DNA of 64,000 nucleotides from an uncultured Chloroflexota bacterium (GCA_902791025.1 CADATZ010000033.1:1-64000); one strand, 5' to 3'; shown: positions 33,459 to 42,934, counted from the first letter of the stretch. Program-made: numbers and translations. Notes: generated by a model not told the origin, from the sequence alone.

Positions 33459-35228
33459 ATGAAAAAACCGTCGTCAACGATCCTGATAATCAGCACATTG
33501 ATTGCGCTGGTTTTGATCCCATCACTCGCCTGTACCCGTTCTGCAAATACACCGCAGCAGCTGACTGCGATTGCTGAACGGGCTGTTGTATTGCGTGTCA
33601 CGGAAGCAATAATCGCAACAGAAACCCAACGGTACATCACACCCAGCGCAACCTTCACCAACACGCCAACAGAAACGCTCCTTCCGGAATTGGAAACAGC
33701 TACAGCAGATGCACTGATCACCGCTACGCTGACTCCGACTGTTACACAAACACCTATTCCAACAGATACTCCGACGATCACACCGACGGTCCCAACACCC
33801 CGCAGCACTTTTCCTGTAGAAACGATCGCTCCGGAAACGGCAGCAGCAACGGCAACTCCTGCCGTACCGACAGCAACACCTACGCCGAATATTCCACTTC
33901 CGGATTTACTTTCGGATTTTTCCAATAAATTCTTTTATATTGTCCAAACAGGAGACACTGCACAAGCAATTGCTTATCGGTTCGGAATAACGCCATCAAG
34001 AATCACAGGTCTCACTGATCCGGAAAGCGAGCATTTTCTCAAACCGGATACATTGCTGATGATCAACGCACCGAAGCGCAATTTCAGCTCAGGAATGCGC
34101 ATCCTGCCGGATGAATATGTCGTAATGGGATACCCTTCCATTGGCTACGACCTTGATTATGAAGTCCAACAGGCGGGAGGATACCTTGCTTCCTACAGCG
34201 AATATACATCCGCAGGTACACTCACCGGAACCGAAATCATCGAAAAGGTCGCCCTTGACTACTCCATCAGTCCCATTATTTTGATGGAACTGCTCGAGTA
34301 CAAGAGTCATTGGGTTTATGGTCAGCCGACCTCTGTGGTTGAAGAAAAATATCCGATTGGGTGGCTTGGGGAGAATTCGCAGGGCTTGTATAAACAACTA
34401 ACCTGGGCTGCACAGGAACTCTCACTTGGCTACTACGGTTGGCGGTACGGAACACTTTCCGAGATTCCCTTTTACAAACATCCACAGCCGGATGAACCGG
34501 TTTATTTCAATCCGTTATTAAACGCGGGGTCGGTTGCGATTCAATATCTTTTCGCCCAATTGAACCTTTATAACGAATTTGAGGATGCTATATACGGAAA
34601 CAACGGTTTTCTGCAGCAGTTTTATCTTGATTTCGGCAACGTCTGGGAATATTACATTATTGATCCGAATGGGTTTAATGATAAGCTCCAGCAGCCTGTA
34701 TTGACACTGCCTTACAACGAAAACGATGAGTGGTCAATCACCGGAGGCCCGCATGAATCCTGGACGACAGGTTCTCCATTGGGAGCTCTCGATTTTGCTC
34801 CGCAAATGGCTGAAGGTGGCTGTGCCCGCTCTGATTCCTGGATCACGGCATCCGCACCTGGACTTGTGATCCGAAACGGCGTCGGTACCGTTGTACTTGA
34901 TCTGGATATGGATGGACACGAAGAAACAGGATGGGTGCTCTACTATCTGCATGTCCGTACAGATGGAAAAGCAGAACCGGGTACAGTGCTTCCACTCCAT
35001 GGCCGAATCGGACATCCTTCCTGCGAAGGGGGAGCCGCGACAGGCACACATCTGCATATTGCAAGAAAATACAACGGTGAATGGGTTCAGGCCTATGGTC
35101 CTGTTCCCTTTGACATGAGCGGCTGGATTCCCTTTGGCGGAGAAAGCTATCACGGCGGTGTGATGCGCGGAGATGATATTATTTACGCAGAACAATACGC
35201 ATCGTCAGAAAAGGTGGTGCACTATTGA
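33459..35228 (+). CDS. LysM and M23-like cell-wall lipoprotein, paralogue 1 (altered metal site)
   Basis: A 589-residue lipoprotein (signal ending PSLAC). A Thr/Pro-rich linker (about 50-150) leads to a LysM-like segment (FYIVQTGDTAQAIAYRFGI), a helical middle region and a C-terminal M23/LytM fold with YLHV and GTHLHIARKYNG. The first zinc-ligand His of the HxxxD motif is Ser (GSPLGALDF, about residue 440), whereas paralogue 2 keeps His. It may bind peptidoglycan without cutting it. ATG 33459 is preferred; the frame extends to TTG 33441. It overlaps the next gene by 4 bp. Confidence 0.88.
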   Translation: MKKPSSTILIISTLIALVLIPSLACTRSANTPQQLTAIAERAVVLRVTEAIIATETQRYITPSATFTNTPTETLLPELETATADALITATLTPTVTQTPIPTDTPTITPTVPTPRSTFPVETIAPETAAATATPAVPTATPTPNIPLPDLLSDFSNKFFYIVQTGDTAQAIAYRFGITPSRITGLTDPESEHFLKPDTLLMINAPKRNFSSGMRILPDEYVVMGYPSIGYDLDYEVQQAGGYLASYSEYTSAGTLTGTEIIEKVALDYSISPIILMELLEYKSHWVYGQPTSVVEEKYPIGWLGENSQGLYKQLTWAAQELSLGYYGWRYGTLSEIPFYKHPQPDEPVYFNPLLNAGSVAIQYLFAQLNLYNEFEDAIYGNNGFLQQFYLDFGNVWEYYIIDPNGFNDKLQQPVLTLPYNENDEWSITGGPHESWTTGSPLGALDFAPQMAEGGCARSDSWITASAPGLVIRNGVGTVVLDLDMDGHEETGWVLYYLHVRTDGKAEPGTVLPLHGRIGHPSCEGGAATGTHLHIARKYNGEWVQAYGPVPFDMSGWIPFGGESYHGGVMRGDDIIYAEQYASSEKVVHY

Positions 35229-36790
35229 TCAACACCTTTTCAACAAAAAAATGCAGCATCATTTTTCTGTTCATCATTGCACTAATGTCAGGCTGTGTGC
35301 GCGTGATTCATGAAAAACCGGTAAATTCACCTGTCATTGAAGCCACACAGGAACCAACCGCCACACAAGAAACGCAGCCAACACCATCCGCTTCCGAAAA
35401 AGACCCTGTTCGAAAGCGAAGACCGAAATATATGCCGGGAGAACTGGTCGATTACACAGCGATGGATGGAGATACATTACCCGCTTTGGCTGCACGCTTC
35501 AACACAACCGAAAAGGAGATCCGCGCAGCGAACCCCATTCTTCCGGAACGTCTCACCACATTACCGCAAGGCCTGCCGATGCAGATACCGATCTACTATC
35601 GATCCGGATGGGGCAGCTCCTATAAAATTCTTTCCGATTCACAATTTGTCAATGGACCGGCAGACAAAGGCTTTTCAGCACGCAGTTACGTAGACCGCCA
35701 ACCGGGTTTTTTCAAATACTTCAACGTCTGGGCTGACAGCCGCAACCTGCGCGGCGGAGAGCTGGTCGATTACATTGCAGAGGCTTACTCCATCAGCCCC
35801 CGTCTGCTCCTTGCGATCCTGCAATATTTAACGAATGCGCTAAAGGATCCGGTTTACCGCAATAATTTCAACGAAAGCAATGTTTTATATTTTTCCGGTG
35901 ACCGTTATAAAACCCTCAGCGCACAGCTGAACCAGCTGGCTGAATTTTTCAATGATCATTATTACTCCTACAAAGCAGGGAATTTCAGCGAATATGAACT
36001 GCAGGACGGCTCGCTAATACGGATCGACCCATGGCTCAATGCCTGCAGCGCTGTTCTTCAGGCTTATTTTGCAAAAATATTCGTGCCTGAACAATATTAT
36101 CAGGCAATTGGACCCAATGGGTTTGTCAAAATCTATAAAGAGATGTTTGGTGATTTCCCATCACCGGAAGAATATCCTGCACATATTCCGGGCTCGCTGG
36201 AGCAGATCAAACTCAGGCTGCCTTTCAAGGACGGAGAAGCCTGGACCTATACCGGCGGTCCGCACACCGCCTGGGGCAGTATGCATCCTTACGCAGCCAT
36301 CGATTTCGCCCCACCGGCGAATCAGCATGGATGCTTTATTTCTTATGCTGAAGTGATCGCACCACACAGCGGTACGATCGTCCGCACCGGCACCGGCATG
36401 GCCATGCTGGACATGGATGATGACGGAGATGAGCGAACCGGCTGGGTCATGCTCTTTCTCCATCTGAAGACAGAATCGATTCCTCCGGTGGGCACCCATG
36501 TAGAAATGGGAGATGTGCTCGGGCATCCATCCTGTGACGGCGGTACTTCTTCCGGTACCCACGTACACCTGGCACGAAAATATAACGGCGAATGGATCGA
36601 AGCCGGAGGAGTGATCCCGCTAAATCTGGATGAATGGATCGCCGAAAATGGAGAAGCCAAATATGAAGGAAGGATGCGCCGATATTCAAGCTACGTGATC
36701 GCATCCACCAGTTCAGAATATTTCAGCCGCATCCTTGCCGGTCCGCCTATCTATCCAACGCCCAGCCCTACACCAAAACCGAAGAAATAG
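35225..36790 (+). CDS. LysM and M23 peptidase lipoprotein, paralogue 2
   Basis: A 521-residue lipoprotein (IALMSGC lipobox) related to the preceding protein. Order: short Thr-rich linker, LysM-like segment (VDYTAMDGDTLPALAARFNT), helical middle region with ISPRLLLAILQY, and a C-terminal M23 domain with intact ligands: HPYAAIDF (about residue 354), FLHLK and GTHVHLARKYNG. Likely a peptidoglycan hydrolase acting outside the membrane. The start is TTG, overlapping the upstream stop in TTGA, so the two are translationally coupled. It ends in a Pro-rich tail. Confidence 0.88.
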   Translation: MINTFSTKKCSIIFLFIIALMSGCVRVIHEKPVNSPVIEATQEPTATQETQPTPSASEKDPVRKRRPKYMPGELVDYTAMDGDTLPALAARFNTTEKEIRAANPILPERLTTLPQGLPMQIPIYYRSGWGSSYKILSDSQFVNGPADKGFSARSYVDRQPGFFKYFNVWADSRNLRGGELVDYIAEAYSISPRLLLAILQYLTNALKDPVYRNNFNESNVLYFSGDRYKTLSAQLNQLAEFFNDHYYSYKAGNFSEYELQDGSLIRIDPWLNACSAVLQAYFAKIFVPEQYYQAIGPNGFVKIYKEMFGDFPSPEEYPAHIPGSLEQIKLRLPFKDGEAWTYTGGPHTAWGSMHPYAAIDFAPPANQHGCFISYAEVIAPHSGTIVRTGTGMAMLDMDDDGDERTGWVMLFLHLKTESIPPVGTHVEMGDVLGHPSCDGGTSSGTHVHLARKYNGEWIEAGGVIPLNLDEWIAENGEAKYEGRMRRYSSYVIASTSSEYFSRILAGPPIYPTPSPTPKPKK

Positions 36791-36835
36791 AGAGCTGCAT
36801 TTGTAAATCATGTGTTTGACAGATACCAGACAAAA

Positions 36836-36884
36836 GGCGCAGAGCATTAGAAATTAGAAATTAGACATTAGAAATAATACGGCA
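36836..36884. repeat. Short heptad tract (AATTAGA units)
   Basis: About five ATTAGAA/ATTAGAC units lie between the M23 gene and the LRR protein. A TATAAT at 36901-36906 follows and may drive the LRR gene. Confidence 0.7.
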
Positions 36885-36957
36885 GTAAGTATTTTTAATG
36901 TATAATCAAACTGACAGTTTAGAAATTGAATTGGACAACTAAATCATTGGAGGATTT

Positions 36958-38931
36958 ATGAAAAAATTCATCGTGTCGATAATCTGCATACTGTTGTTTG
37001 TTTCCATCCTGCCTGTTATGGGACAAGATGAAGCTCCGGAAACATTTTCATCCGGAGATTGGGATTATATCGAGAATAAAGACGGAATCACCCTGACAAA
37101 ATATAAGGGAAGTGAGACTGATCTTGTAATTCCGGGAGAACTGGATGGCAAAATCGTCACACAGCTTGAGAAAGAGCTCTTCATGAACAACATGAACCTT
37201 GTAAGCGTGGTTATGCCTGACAGCATCACATCCACCGGTGCAAACGTATTCAACGGCTGCGCCGCTTTGAAAGATGTTCAATTGTCCACAAAGCTTAAAG
37301 CTATCAATACAGGGCTTTTCCGCTACTGCATCAGCCTTGAACAAATCATGATCCCATTCACAGTGACTTCCATCAATGGTTTTGCTTTCTCAGACTGCAT
37401 CCAGTTGAAAGAAATCATTCTGCTTTCGATCACATCCATCGGAGAATCGGCTTTTGACAATTGTATGTCCCTTACTAATGTAGTAGTATCAGGGAAACTT
37501 ACAACAGTCCATGGAAGAGCGTTCCGCGATACACCCTGGCTTGATGCACAAACAGATGAATTTGTTATGATGGGAAAAGATGTCCTCATCAAATACAATG
37601 GGACCGATACAGATGTGGAAATTCCTTACGGGACAACAATGATCAGTTCCGCCTTTGAAGAGAACTACAGGATCGAATCTGTTACAATTCCGGAAACTGT
37701 GAATAACATCGGTCAATATGCATTCCGGGAAGCAGTCAATCTTCAGAACGTAAACATTCCTGAATACGCAACTACCATCGGCGCCAATGCCTTCAACGGC
37801 TGCCGCAGTCTCACGGAAATTGAACTTCCGGAAGGTTATGTTTTCAAATCACTGGGTGGCTCTGCTTTTCGCAATAATACTCAGCTCAGTAAAATCAACA
37901 TTCCGGCAAGCATAACAAACCTTCCGGACGGTGTTTTTGCTGATTGTCCTGCACTGACAGATTTCATTATTCCTGCATCAGTAACAACAGTCCATAAAAA
38001 TGCCTTCCTGAATTCCCAAAATATCCATCTTTATGTAACTCCGGGAACAGATGGTGAACGTTTTGCAAAGGAATTTGAGATTCCTTATGATTACAGTCTT
38101 CAGTCGGTCGATGATTTCATTATCAAACCTGAAGAAGAAGGAATTCAAATCGTCCGTTATACCGGGAAACTTTTCGACGTGGAAGTTCCCGCGGAAATCA
38201 ATGGAGAACGTGTAATTTCTATCGGCACGGCTGCTTTCCAGAATAACAATCAGGTCAAACGGGTTATTCTGCCGCTGACCATACAATCAATTGGCGACTG
38301 GGCGTTCTCCTACATGGAAGACCTTGAGTATGTCCAGATCAATGGAAACGTCAAAAAAATCGGTGACAATGTATTTACCGGCTCAGATGCACTGAAAGAA
38401 ATAAAACTGCCGGAAACAGTGGAAGAAATCGGGACCGAACCCTTCAGCAGCCCTTCAGCAACCATATGCGCCGCTCCTGAATCTGCTGCATACGCTGCAC
38501 TTCAGGCTATGGGATACACCGTCCAGGCTTACGATGCATGCTCACCGGATGAAGAATTATTAACACTCTGGGCTGAATTAAATGGCATGGAAATTACCGC
38601 AGAGGAAATTTGTGACTGCAGTATATGTTCTGAAACTCCCGGAGAATCAGCAGATGACGCACTGACCAATTCAGGTTCTGATGCAGCAGCATCCGATATC
38701 AATATCATCCGCATTCCGGATGGATTGAGCGAATTGACAGTTGATCTGCTGCCGGCAGAAGCAAAAGAACTGATTCTGATCATTCCCGCTTCTGTGGAAA
38801 CCATTGACGAGAAGATCCTTGACGGACGCACAATTTCAATCATTTCAGACAGCGGTACCGCTGCCGAATCATTCGCCACAGCAAACGGTCTGAAATTTGT
38901 TGTACAGGTCAACACCTTGTTAGGAGAGTAA
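36958..38931 (+). CDS. BspA-like leucine-rich-repeat surface protein
   Basis: A 657-residue exported protein: signal peptide to about residue 22 (VSILPVMGQ), then roughly a dozen LRR_5 repeats of the BspA type (ITSIGESAFDNCMSLTNVVV, TTIGANAFNGCRSLTEIELP and similar). Near the C-terminus are a Cys-rich patch (CDCSICSE) and a last partial repeat. Proteins of this family bind host or matrix proteins in other bacteria. No anchor (LPXTG or membrane segment) is visible, so it may be secreted. GGAGG precedes the ATG. Confidence 0.88.
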   Translation: MKKFIVSIICILLFVSILPVMGQDEAPETFSSGDWDYIENKDGITLTKYKGSETDLVIPGELDGKIVTQLEKELFMNNMNLVSVVMPDSITSTGANVFNGCAALKDVQLSTKLKAINTGLFRYCISLEQIMIPFTVTSINGFAFSDCIQLKEIILLSITSIGESAFDNCMSLTNVVVSGKLTTVHGRAFRDTPWLDAQTDEFVMMGKDVLIKYNGTDTDVEIPYGTTMISSAFEENYRIESVTIPETVNNIGQYAFREAVNLQNVNIPEYATTIGANAFNGCRSLTEIELPEGYVFKSLGGSAFRNNTQLSKINIPASITNLPDGVFADCPALTDFIIPASVTTVHKNAFLNSQNIHLYVTPGTDGERFAKEFEIPYDYSLQSVDDFIIKPEEEGIQIVRYTGKLFDVEVPAEINGERVISIGTAAFQNNNQVKRVILPLTIQSIGDWAFSYMEDLEYVQINGNVKKIGDNVFTGSDALKEIKLPETVEEIGTEPFSSPSATICAAPESAAYAALQAMGYTVQAYDACSPDEELLTLWAELNGMEITAEEICDCSICSETPGESADDALTNSGSDAAASDINIIRIPDGLSELTVDLLPAEAKELILIIPASVETIDEKILDGRTISIISDSGTAAESFATANGLKFVVQVNTLLGE

Positions 38932-38946
38932 TACAGATTGTATCTG

Positions 38947-38992
38947 CCTGAACGGCATCCACCCACGCAGACTATGGCTGCCGTTCAGGTTT
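38947..38992 (+). terminator. Hairpin terminator after the LRR gene
   Basis: CCTGAACGGCA (38947-38957) pairs with TGCCGTTCAGG (38979-38989), an 11-bp stem followed by TTT. Confidence 0.75.
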
Positions 38993-38997
38993 GATTC

Positions 38998-39663
38998 ATG
39001 AAAGTGAGTAATTTTATGAAATTTGTTCGAAATATCATTTTATTGGCTGTTGGACTGATAATGATTTCATTTGTGCAAAGTCCTGCATATGCCGATAAAA
39101 CGGAATTTCTGGAGACTTTGGCACAACTAAAAACGAGCGGTATTATACCAAATACAGAAGAGGGTCAGGTAATTTCATACGGAAGTTTAACTGACAACTA
39201 TGCGAACATGGGGTCCGTAAAGTATTATCCGATCGCTGAATCAGATCATTTTGTCTTATCATCAAAAATTTCCTGGAGTTCCGCCTCACCCACACCAAAC
39301 GGACCTGTTTCAGGCTGCGGCTATGTCTTCGGTACAAATCCGGATACAATCGATTATCAGATGATATCCATCCGCATGGATGGGAATTTATACTTCAGGG
39401 GCAGGAATTTGGGAAATCCGCTCTCTTACGGAAAGATATTTATTCAAAATCCGAGCATGCAGGGAGAAGCATTATTGACCTTAGTTGTCAATGGCAGCTC
39501 AGTCAATATATTTTTTAATGGGAATAATATCAAATCAAGAGATGATGTCGTTTTACCGGGAAATGGGCTTGGTTTTACGATCCTTTCCGGCACAAATAAG
39601 GATTTCGGAACGCAATGTACGTTTGAGGATATTTTTCTCTATACCTGGCAGGACGAAATTTAG
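38998..39663 (+). CDS. Exported protein with possible lectin-like fold
   Basis: A 221-residue protein with a signal peptide (LLAVGLIMISFVQSPAYA). The mature part is rich in beta strands and aromatic residues (HFVLSSKISWSS, CGYVFGTNPDTIDYQMISIRMDGNLYFR, LLTLVVNGSSVNIFFNG), resembling concanavalin A-like/laminin-G folds, but I do not recognise a family. No ribosome site is strong; a second ATG at 39016 is equally plausible. It lies after a terminator, so it needs its own promoter. Confidence 0.65.
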   Translation: MKVSNFMKFVRNIILLAVGLIMISFVQSPAYADKTEFLETLAQLKTSGIIPNTEEGQVISYGSLTDNYANMGSVKYYPIAESDHFVLSSKISWSSASPTPNGPVSGCGYVFGTNPDTIDYQMISIRMDGNLYFRGRNLGNPLSYGKIFIQNPSMQGEALLTLVVNGSSVNIFFNGNNIKSRDDVVLPGNGLGFTILSGTNKDFGTQCTFEDIFLYTWQDEI

Positions 39664-39700
39664 CAGCAAACAGATTTCTGCCGCAAAGCATAAAATAGTA

Positions 39701-39738
39701 AAAATACCGTGAGATAAACTATCCTTCACGGTATTTTT
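39701..39738 (+). terminator. Rho-independent terminator
   Basis: AAAATACCGTGA (39701-39712) pairs with TCACGGTATTTT (39726-39737), followed by T. Confidence 0.88.
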
Positions 39739-39771
39739 GTATCACAATAAACCTTAAGCCAAAATTATTTT

Positions 39772-39780
39772 TGATATAAT
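39772..39780 (+). promoter_or_regulatory. Extended -10 element, probable leaderless start
   Basis: TGATATAAT ends 7 bp before ATG 39788; no ribosome site is seen, so the SpoIIE-type gene is probably translated from a leaderless mRNA. Confidence 0.6.
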
Positions 39781-39787
39781 TTTTTGC

Positions 39788-40516
39788 ATGATTATCGAGC
39801 TTGGCGTTGCAAAACAGGGAAGGATCAGCAGTCCGGAGAATGACGAGACCACGGAGATCATCGAAAGGCCCTCCGGTGGTGAATCGATTATCTATTGCAA
39901 CGGAAAACGAGACGGACAGCCCTGCAAAACCATTTCATCGATCATCGTAAACCGTGTACTGGAAAAAATCGCCGAATCTTTTCGGGACAGTACTGCGCTC
40001 CGTGCCGTCTCCGATCAGATTTTTCGTGAGCATTCCGGGCATATATGCGGAGATCTGTGCATGATCTCAACAGACTTTGAATCCGGAACGATCGTCATCA
40101 GCCGCTGCACCAATACACCGGTCTATTTCTATCAGCGCGGTTTGTTTGATTCCTGGCACACAAACGCGGAACAGATCGGCGCAGTCAAAGGACTCAGACC
40201 GTCCATCACCGAGATTCCCATAGAAGTCGGAACAACCATCATCATGCTTTCCGAAGGGGCACTCAACGCAGGGAAAAACACGCTGGAAGCTGATGAAGTG
40301 GAAGACCTGATTCTCAGCACGATTGAAGAAAGCAGCGAATTTTCTGCCGACCGAATGGCTGATTTCTTTCTGAATCGAGCCATCACACTGGACAGCTATA
40401 AACCACAGGAAGATATGACTGTCATTGTTTTGAAAGTATGCAATGACTCTCCATCCTGTTCCAGACGGATATTTCTCACCTGTCCCGTTCCAAAATATCA
40501 GCCGTTTTACGAATAA
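39788..40516 (+). CDS. SpoIIE-type PP2C phosphatase domain protein
   Basis: A 242-residue cytoplasmic protein made up mostly of one PP2C/SpoIIE Ser/Thr phosphatase domain: GDLCMISTDFESGTIVISRCTNTPVYFY, IMLSEGALNAG and KPQEDMTVIVLKV, where the C-terminal Asp is usual for metal binding. The N-terminal metal-binding region is unusual (EIIERPSGGESIIYCNGK), so activity is not certain. Proteins of this kind act on anti-anti-sigma factors or in stress control. Likely leaderless. Confidence 0.82.
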   Translation: MIIELGVAKQGRISSPENDETTEIIERPSGGESIIYCNGKRDGQPCKTISSIIVNRVLEKIAESFRDSTALRAVSDQIFREHSGHICGDLCMISTDFESGTIVISRCTNTPVYFYQRGLFDSWHTNAEQIGAVKGLRPSITEIPIEVGTTIIMLSEGALNAGKNTLEADEVEDLILSTIEESSEFSADRMADFFLNRAITLDSYKPQEDMTVIVLKVCNDSPSCSRRIFLTCPVPKYQPFYE

Positions 40517-40544
40517 ACATCCGATTTCCACACAATTTTGCAAT

Positions 40545-40561
40545 TTGGCACACTTATTGCA
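40545..40561 (+). promoter_or_regulatory. Sigma-54-like promoter
   Basis: TTGGCAC at 40545-40551 and TTGCA at 40557-40561 match the -24/-12 consensus, with GG and GC 12 bp apart. It precedes a gene whose ribosome site GGGAGGG is 41 bp further on. A weaker sigma-70 match (TTGCAC, 17 bp, TATAGA) overlaps it, so the assignment is open. Confidence 0.45.
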
Positions 40562-40601
40562 CTATATATTTACAAATGGATATAGAATTGGGAGGGAGTA
40601 G

Positions 40602-41078
40602 ATGGATATTTTAAATCTTGTGAACAAACTGGAAGAACTTTTCAGCCAGGGACGTTCATTGCCCTTTACCCATAACGTTGTCATCAATGAAGACCAGATG
40701 ATCGACCTCATCGACCAGATGAGAATCTCCATACCGGAAGAAATTAAACGGTCCCAGCAGATTCTCGCTCAGCGGGATCGTATTCTGGCACAGGCTAAAG
40801 ATGAACATGACCGCATGATTGAAATCGCTAACGAAAAACGAGAACAGCTGATCTCCTCTCATGAAATATCCACAGAAGCCCAGAACCGCGCTAAACAAAT
40901 CATTTCCCAGGCACAAACTGAAGCTGAAGTGATCAAACAGGAAGCTGATAAATACGCGCTTGAAAGCCTGAAAAAGCTTGAAATCGAGATGGAGCGCTCC
41001 ATGGCGCAGGTTCGTAACGGGATTAAGGCTCTTTCCTATGATTCCGATGATTCGGATAATCAAAACAACAACGAATAA
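40602..41078 (+). CDS. Coiled-coil protein
   Basis: A 158-residue soluble protein. From about residue 45 to 135 it is one long charged helix with Gln/Glu/Arg (RDRILAQAKDEHDRMIEIANEKREQLISS and similar), suggesting a coiled coil as in DivIVA or the peripheral stalk of ATP synthase. The acidic tail ends in DDSDNQNNNE. No enzyme motif is visible. GGGAGGG precedes the ATG and a sigma-54-like sequence lies upstream. Function unknown. Confidence 0.75.
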   Translation: MDILNLVNKLEELFSQGRSLPFTHNVVINEDQMIDLIDQMRISIPEEIKRSQQILAQRDRILAQAKDEHDRMIEIANEKREQLISSHEISTEAQNRAKQIISQAQTEAEVIKQEADKYALESLKKLEIEMERSMAQVRNGIKALSYDSDDSDNQNNNE

Positions 41079-41115
41079 ACTTTCTTCATATTTCTCTTGA
41101 GTTTTTCTATCTTCC

Positions 41116-41143
41116 AAACCGCGGCTCATCAGCCGCGGTTTTG
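41116..41143 (+). terminator. Rho-independent terminator
   Basis: AAACCGCGGCT (41116-41126) pairs with AGCCGCGGTTT (41131-41141), loop CATC, then T. Confidence 0.85.
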
Positions 41144-41153
41144 GATTCTAATA

Positions 41154-41208
41154 GAGTTATAAGTTGTAAGTTATAACTTCCAACTTCCATCTTCCATCTT
41201 ACAGCCTA
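41154..41208. repeat. Heptad repeat tract between convergent genes
   Basis: GTTATAA/GTTGTAA units then TATAACTTCCAACTTCCATC in the opposite form. It reaches the stop codon of the pseudouridine synthase gene. Confidence 0.8.
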
Positions 41209-42120
41209 CAAACTATCCAACACAGCCTGTAATTCATCCGGCAGTGGGGCTTCGAAAGTCATGGGATCAGTATGTCCGGGGAGAAGAATCGTAAGACGAT
41301 AAGCATGGAGAAAATGGCGGCTCAGTTCTATGCTTTGTTTGCGGCGTCCGTACAGCACATCACCGACGATTGGGCACTTCAAAAATGCCATATGGACACG
41401 AATCTGATGCGTCCGTCCGGTCAGAGGATGTGCCTCAATCAGTGTATGTTTGGGATAACTTTTCCGGGTCAGATATTCAGTGATTGCCTCCCGCCCTTTA
41501 TCCGGTGTGAGGATAGCCATCTGCTGGCGATGCAGCGGATCCCTTCCAATCGGAGCTTCTACCCGACCGGTTGGTGTCGGCGGCGCACCATCAACCAAAG
41601 CCAGATAGCGTTTATTGATCGAGCGGCTTTTGAATTGTTCCTGAAGAAAGATATGAGCTTTTTCGTTTTTTGCCATCACAATGATCCCGGAAGTATCGCG
41701 GTCCAGCCGATGCACCACACCCGGACGGATCTCACCACCAAATCCCTTCAGATCATCGCAATGCGCCAAAACAGCATGTACCAGGGTTCCCGTTTCATGC
41801 CCAGCTGCCGGGTGAACCACCATGCCGGCAGGCTTGTTGATAACGATACTCTGATCATCCTCATAAATGATATCCAGCGGAATTTTTTCCGGTATCAATT
41901 TCGATTCATGAATTTCCGGCAGAACGACCGTGATCATTTGTCCGGGAACCAAAGTCTGTCCGAACTTCTTTGCCGGTTCACCATCAACCCGAACCCGCCC
42001 GTCTTTGATAAAACTCTGCAATCGGGAGCGGGAATATTCCGATAATTCTTCCGTTAAAAAATGATCCAGCCGCAGCGGATCACCGTCTTCAAATTCCAGC
42101 GTACGTATTTCTTCACTCAT
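41206..42120 (-). CDS. rluD: RNA pseudouridine synthase, RluD/RluA family
   Basis: Modifies uridines in 23S rRNA, judged by similarity to RluD. The 304 residues begin with an S4 RNA-binding domain (LRLDHFLTEELSEYSRSRLQSFIKDGRVRVDG) and continue into the catalytic domain with VVHRLDRDTSG containing the catalytic Asp, INKPAGMVVHP and TGRTHQIRVHM. ATG 42120 follows GTGAGGAAAGAC, better than upstream frames. The start overlaps the lspA stop by 8 bp, so it is the second gene of that operon. Confidence 0.92.
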   Translation of the reverse strand: MSEEIRTLEFEDGDPLRLDHFLTEELSEYSRSRLQSFIKDGRVRVDGEPAKKFGQTLVPGQMITVVLPEIHESKLIPEKIPLDIIYEDDQSIVINKPAGMVVHPAAGHETGTLVHAVLAHCDDLKGFGGEIRPGVVHRLDRDTSGIIVMAKNEKAHIFLQEQFKSRSINKRYLALVDGAPPTPTGRVEAPIGRDPLHRQQMAILTPDKGREAITEYLTRKSYPKHTLIEAHPLTGRTHQIRVHMAFLKCPIVGDVLYGRRKQSIELSRHFLHAYRLTILLPGHTDPMTFEAPLPDELQAVLDSL

Positions 42121-42673
42121 GTCTTTCCTCACTGTTTTCTTCCGTATCCATACCGCTGTCTGATGATACAGACTCACACTTTTTTTCCTGACGCCACATC
42201 CCGATGATCAGCACAAAAGCACCGATCACGATAGCACAGTCGGCAAGATTGAAGACCGGGAAATCTCCGATCCAGATAAAATCTACCACATAGCCCAATT
42301 CCGGATTGATGCGGTCAGCCAGGTTTCCAAGCGCTCCGCCCAACTCCAACGCTAAAGCAACCCGCCAGTAAGCCGGCCCATTTATTACCCGAGAAGAATA
42401 AAGGATGATCCCAATCACCACCACGATTCCGATTATTGTCAGGATCCAACCATTACCCTGGAACAATCCAAAAGCTACACCGGTATTTTTCCAATGGATG
42501 ATACGAAACCAACTGCCAATTGCCGGAATCGGAGTGATCGTCTCCCGAAGTGCCAGATGTGTACGGATCCAGTATTTTGAGAGCTGATCAGCCGCAAAAA
42601 CCAATGCCGCGATCAGCAGCATCCCACCATAAGCCTTAATCTTCTTATTCAAAGAAATATCAACATTTTTCAT
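42113..42673 (-). CDS. lspA: Lipoprotein signal peptidase
   Basis: Membrane aspartyl peptidase that removes signal peptides from prolipoproteins. The 186 residues have four membrane helices and the family motifs: FAADQLSKYWIR, NTGVAFGLF, GGALGNLADRI with the first catalytic Asp, and VDFIWIGDFPVFNLADCAIVIGA with the second. A hydrophilic C-terminal tail of about 25 residues is extra. It is translationally coupled to rluD. Several lipoproteins in this window would be its substrates. Confidence 0.95.
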   Translation of the reverse strand: MKNVDISLNKKIKAYGGMLLIAALVFAADQLSKYWIRTHLALRETITPIPAIGSWFRIIHWKNTGVAFGLFQGNGWILTIIGIVVVIGIILYSSRVINGPAYWRVALALELGGALGNLADRINPELGYVVDFIWIGDFPVFNLADCAIVIGAFVLIIGMWRQEKKCESVSSDSGMDTEENSEERHE

Positions 42674-42720
42674 AAGAGTTTATTATACAGTATTTTCCCC
42701 GGAAAATCATAATAAAAACG

Positions 42721-42830
42721 TATCTATTCAGAACCCGGCAAAGAAGCACTTGGGGACTGATACCTTGCTGTCGCGAAGCCGACACAAGCGTGTCTGTACC
42801 CATGTGCGTCATTGGGTACTGAACAGTAAC
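42721..42830. repeat. TATTCA-bounded hairpin element
   Basis: TATCTATTCAGAACCC...GTACTGAACAGTAAC bounds arms GAAGCACTTGGGGACTGATAC and GTACCCATGTGC with core CTTGCTGTCGCGAAGCCGACACAAG. Much of it is the inverse of 6102-6201, 36.5 kb away. Confidence 0.82.
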
Positions 42831-42934
42831 CAAAAAAGTTTATAAGCATTTTGTTAGAATCCATTGTTTTTGAATGAAAGTAACTATAATCTAAGTAAAG
42901 AAAATAATACGGGAAACCGTTTAGAGGTGAAAGT

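Noticed and set aside
42831..42934. CIRCE heat-shock operator before htpG
   Set aside because: No TTAGCACTC-N9-GAGTGCTAA pattern in the upstream region.
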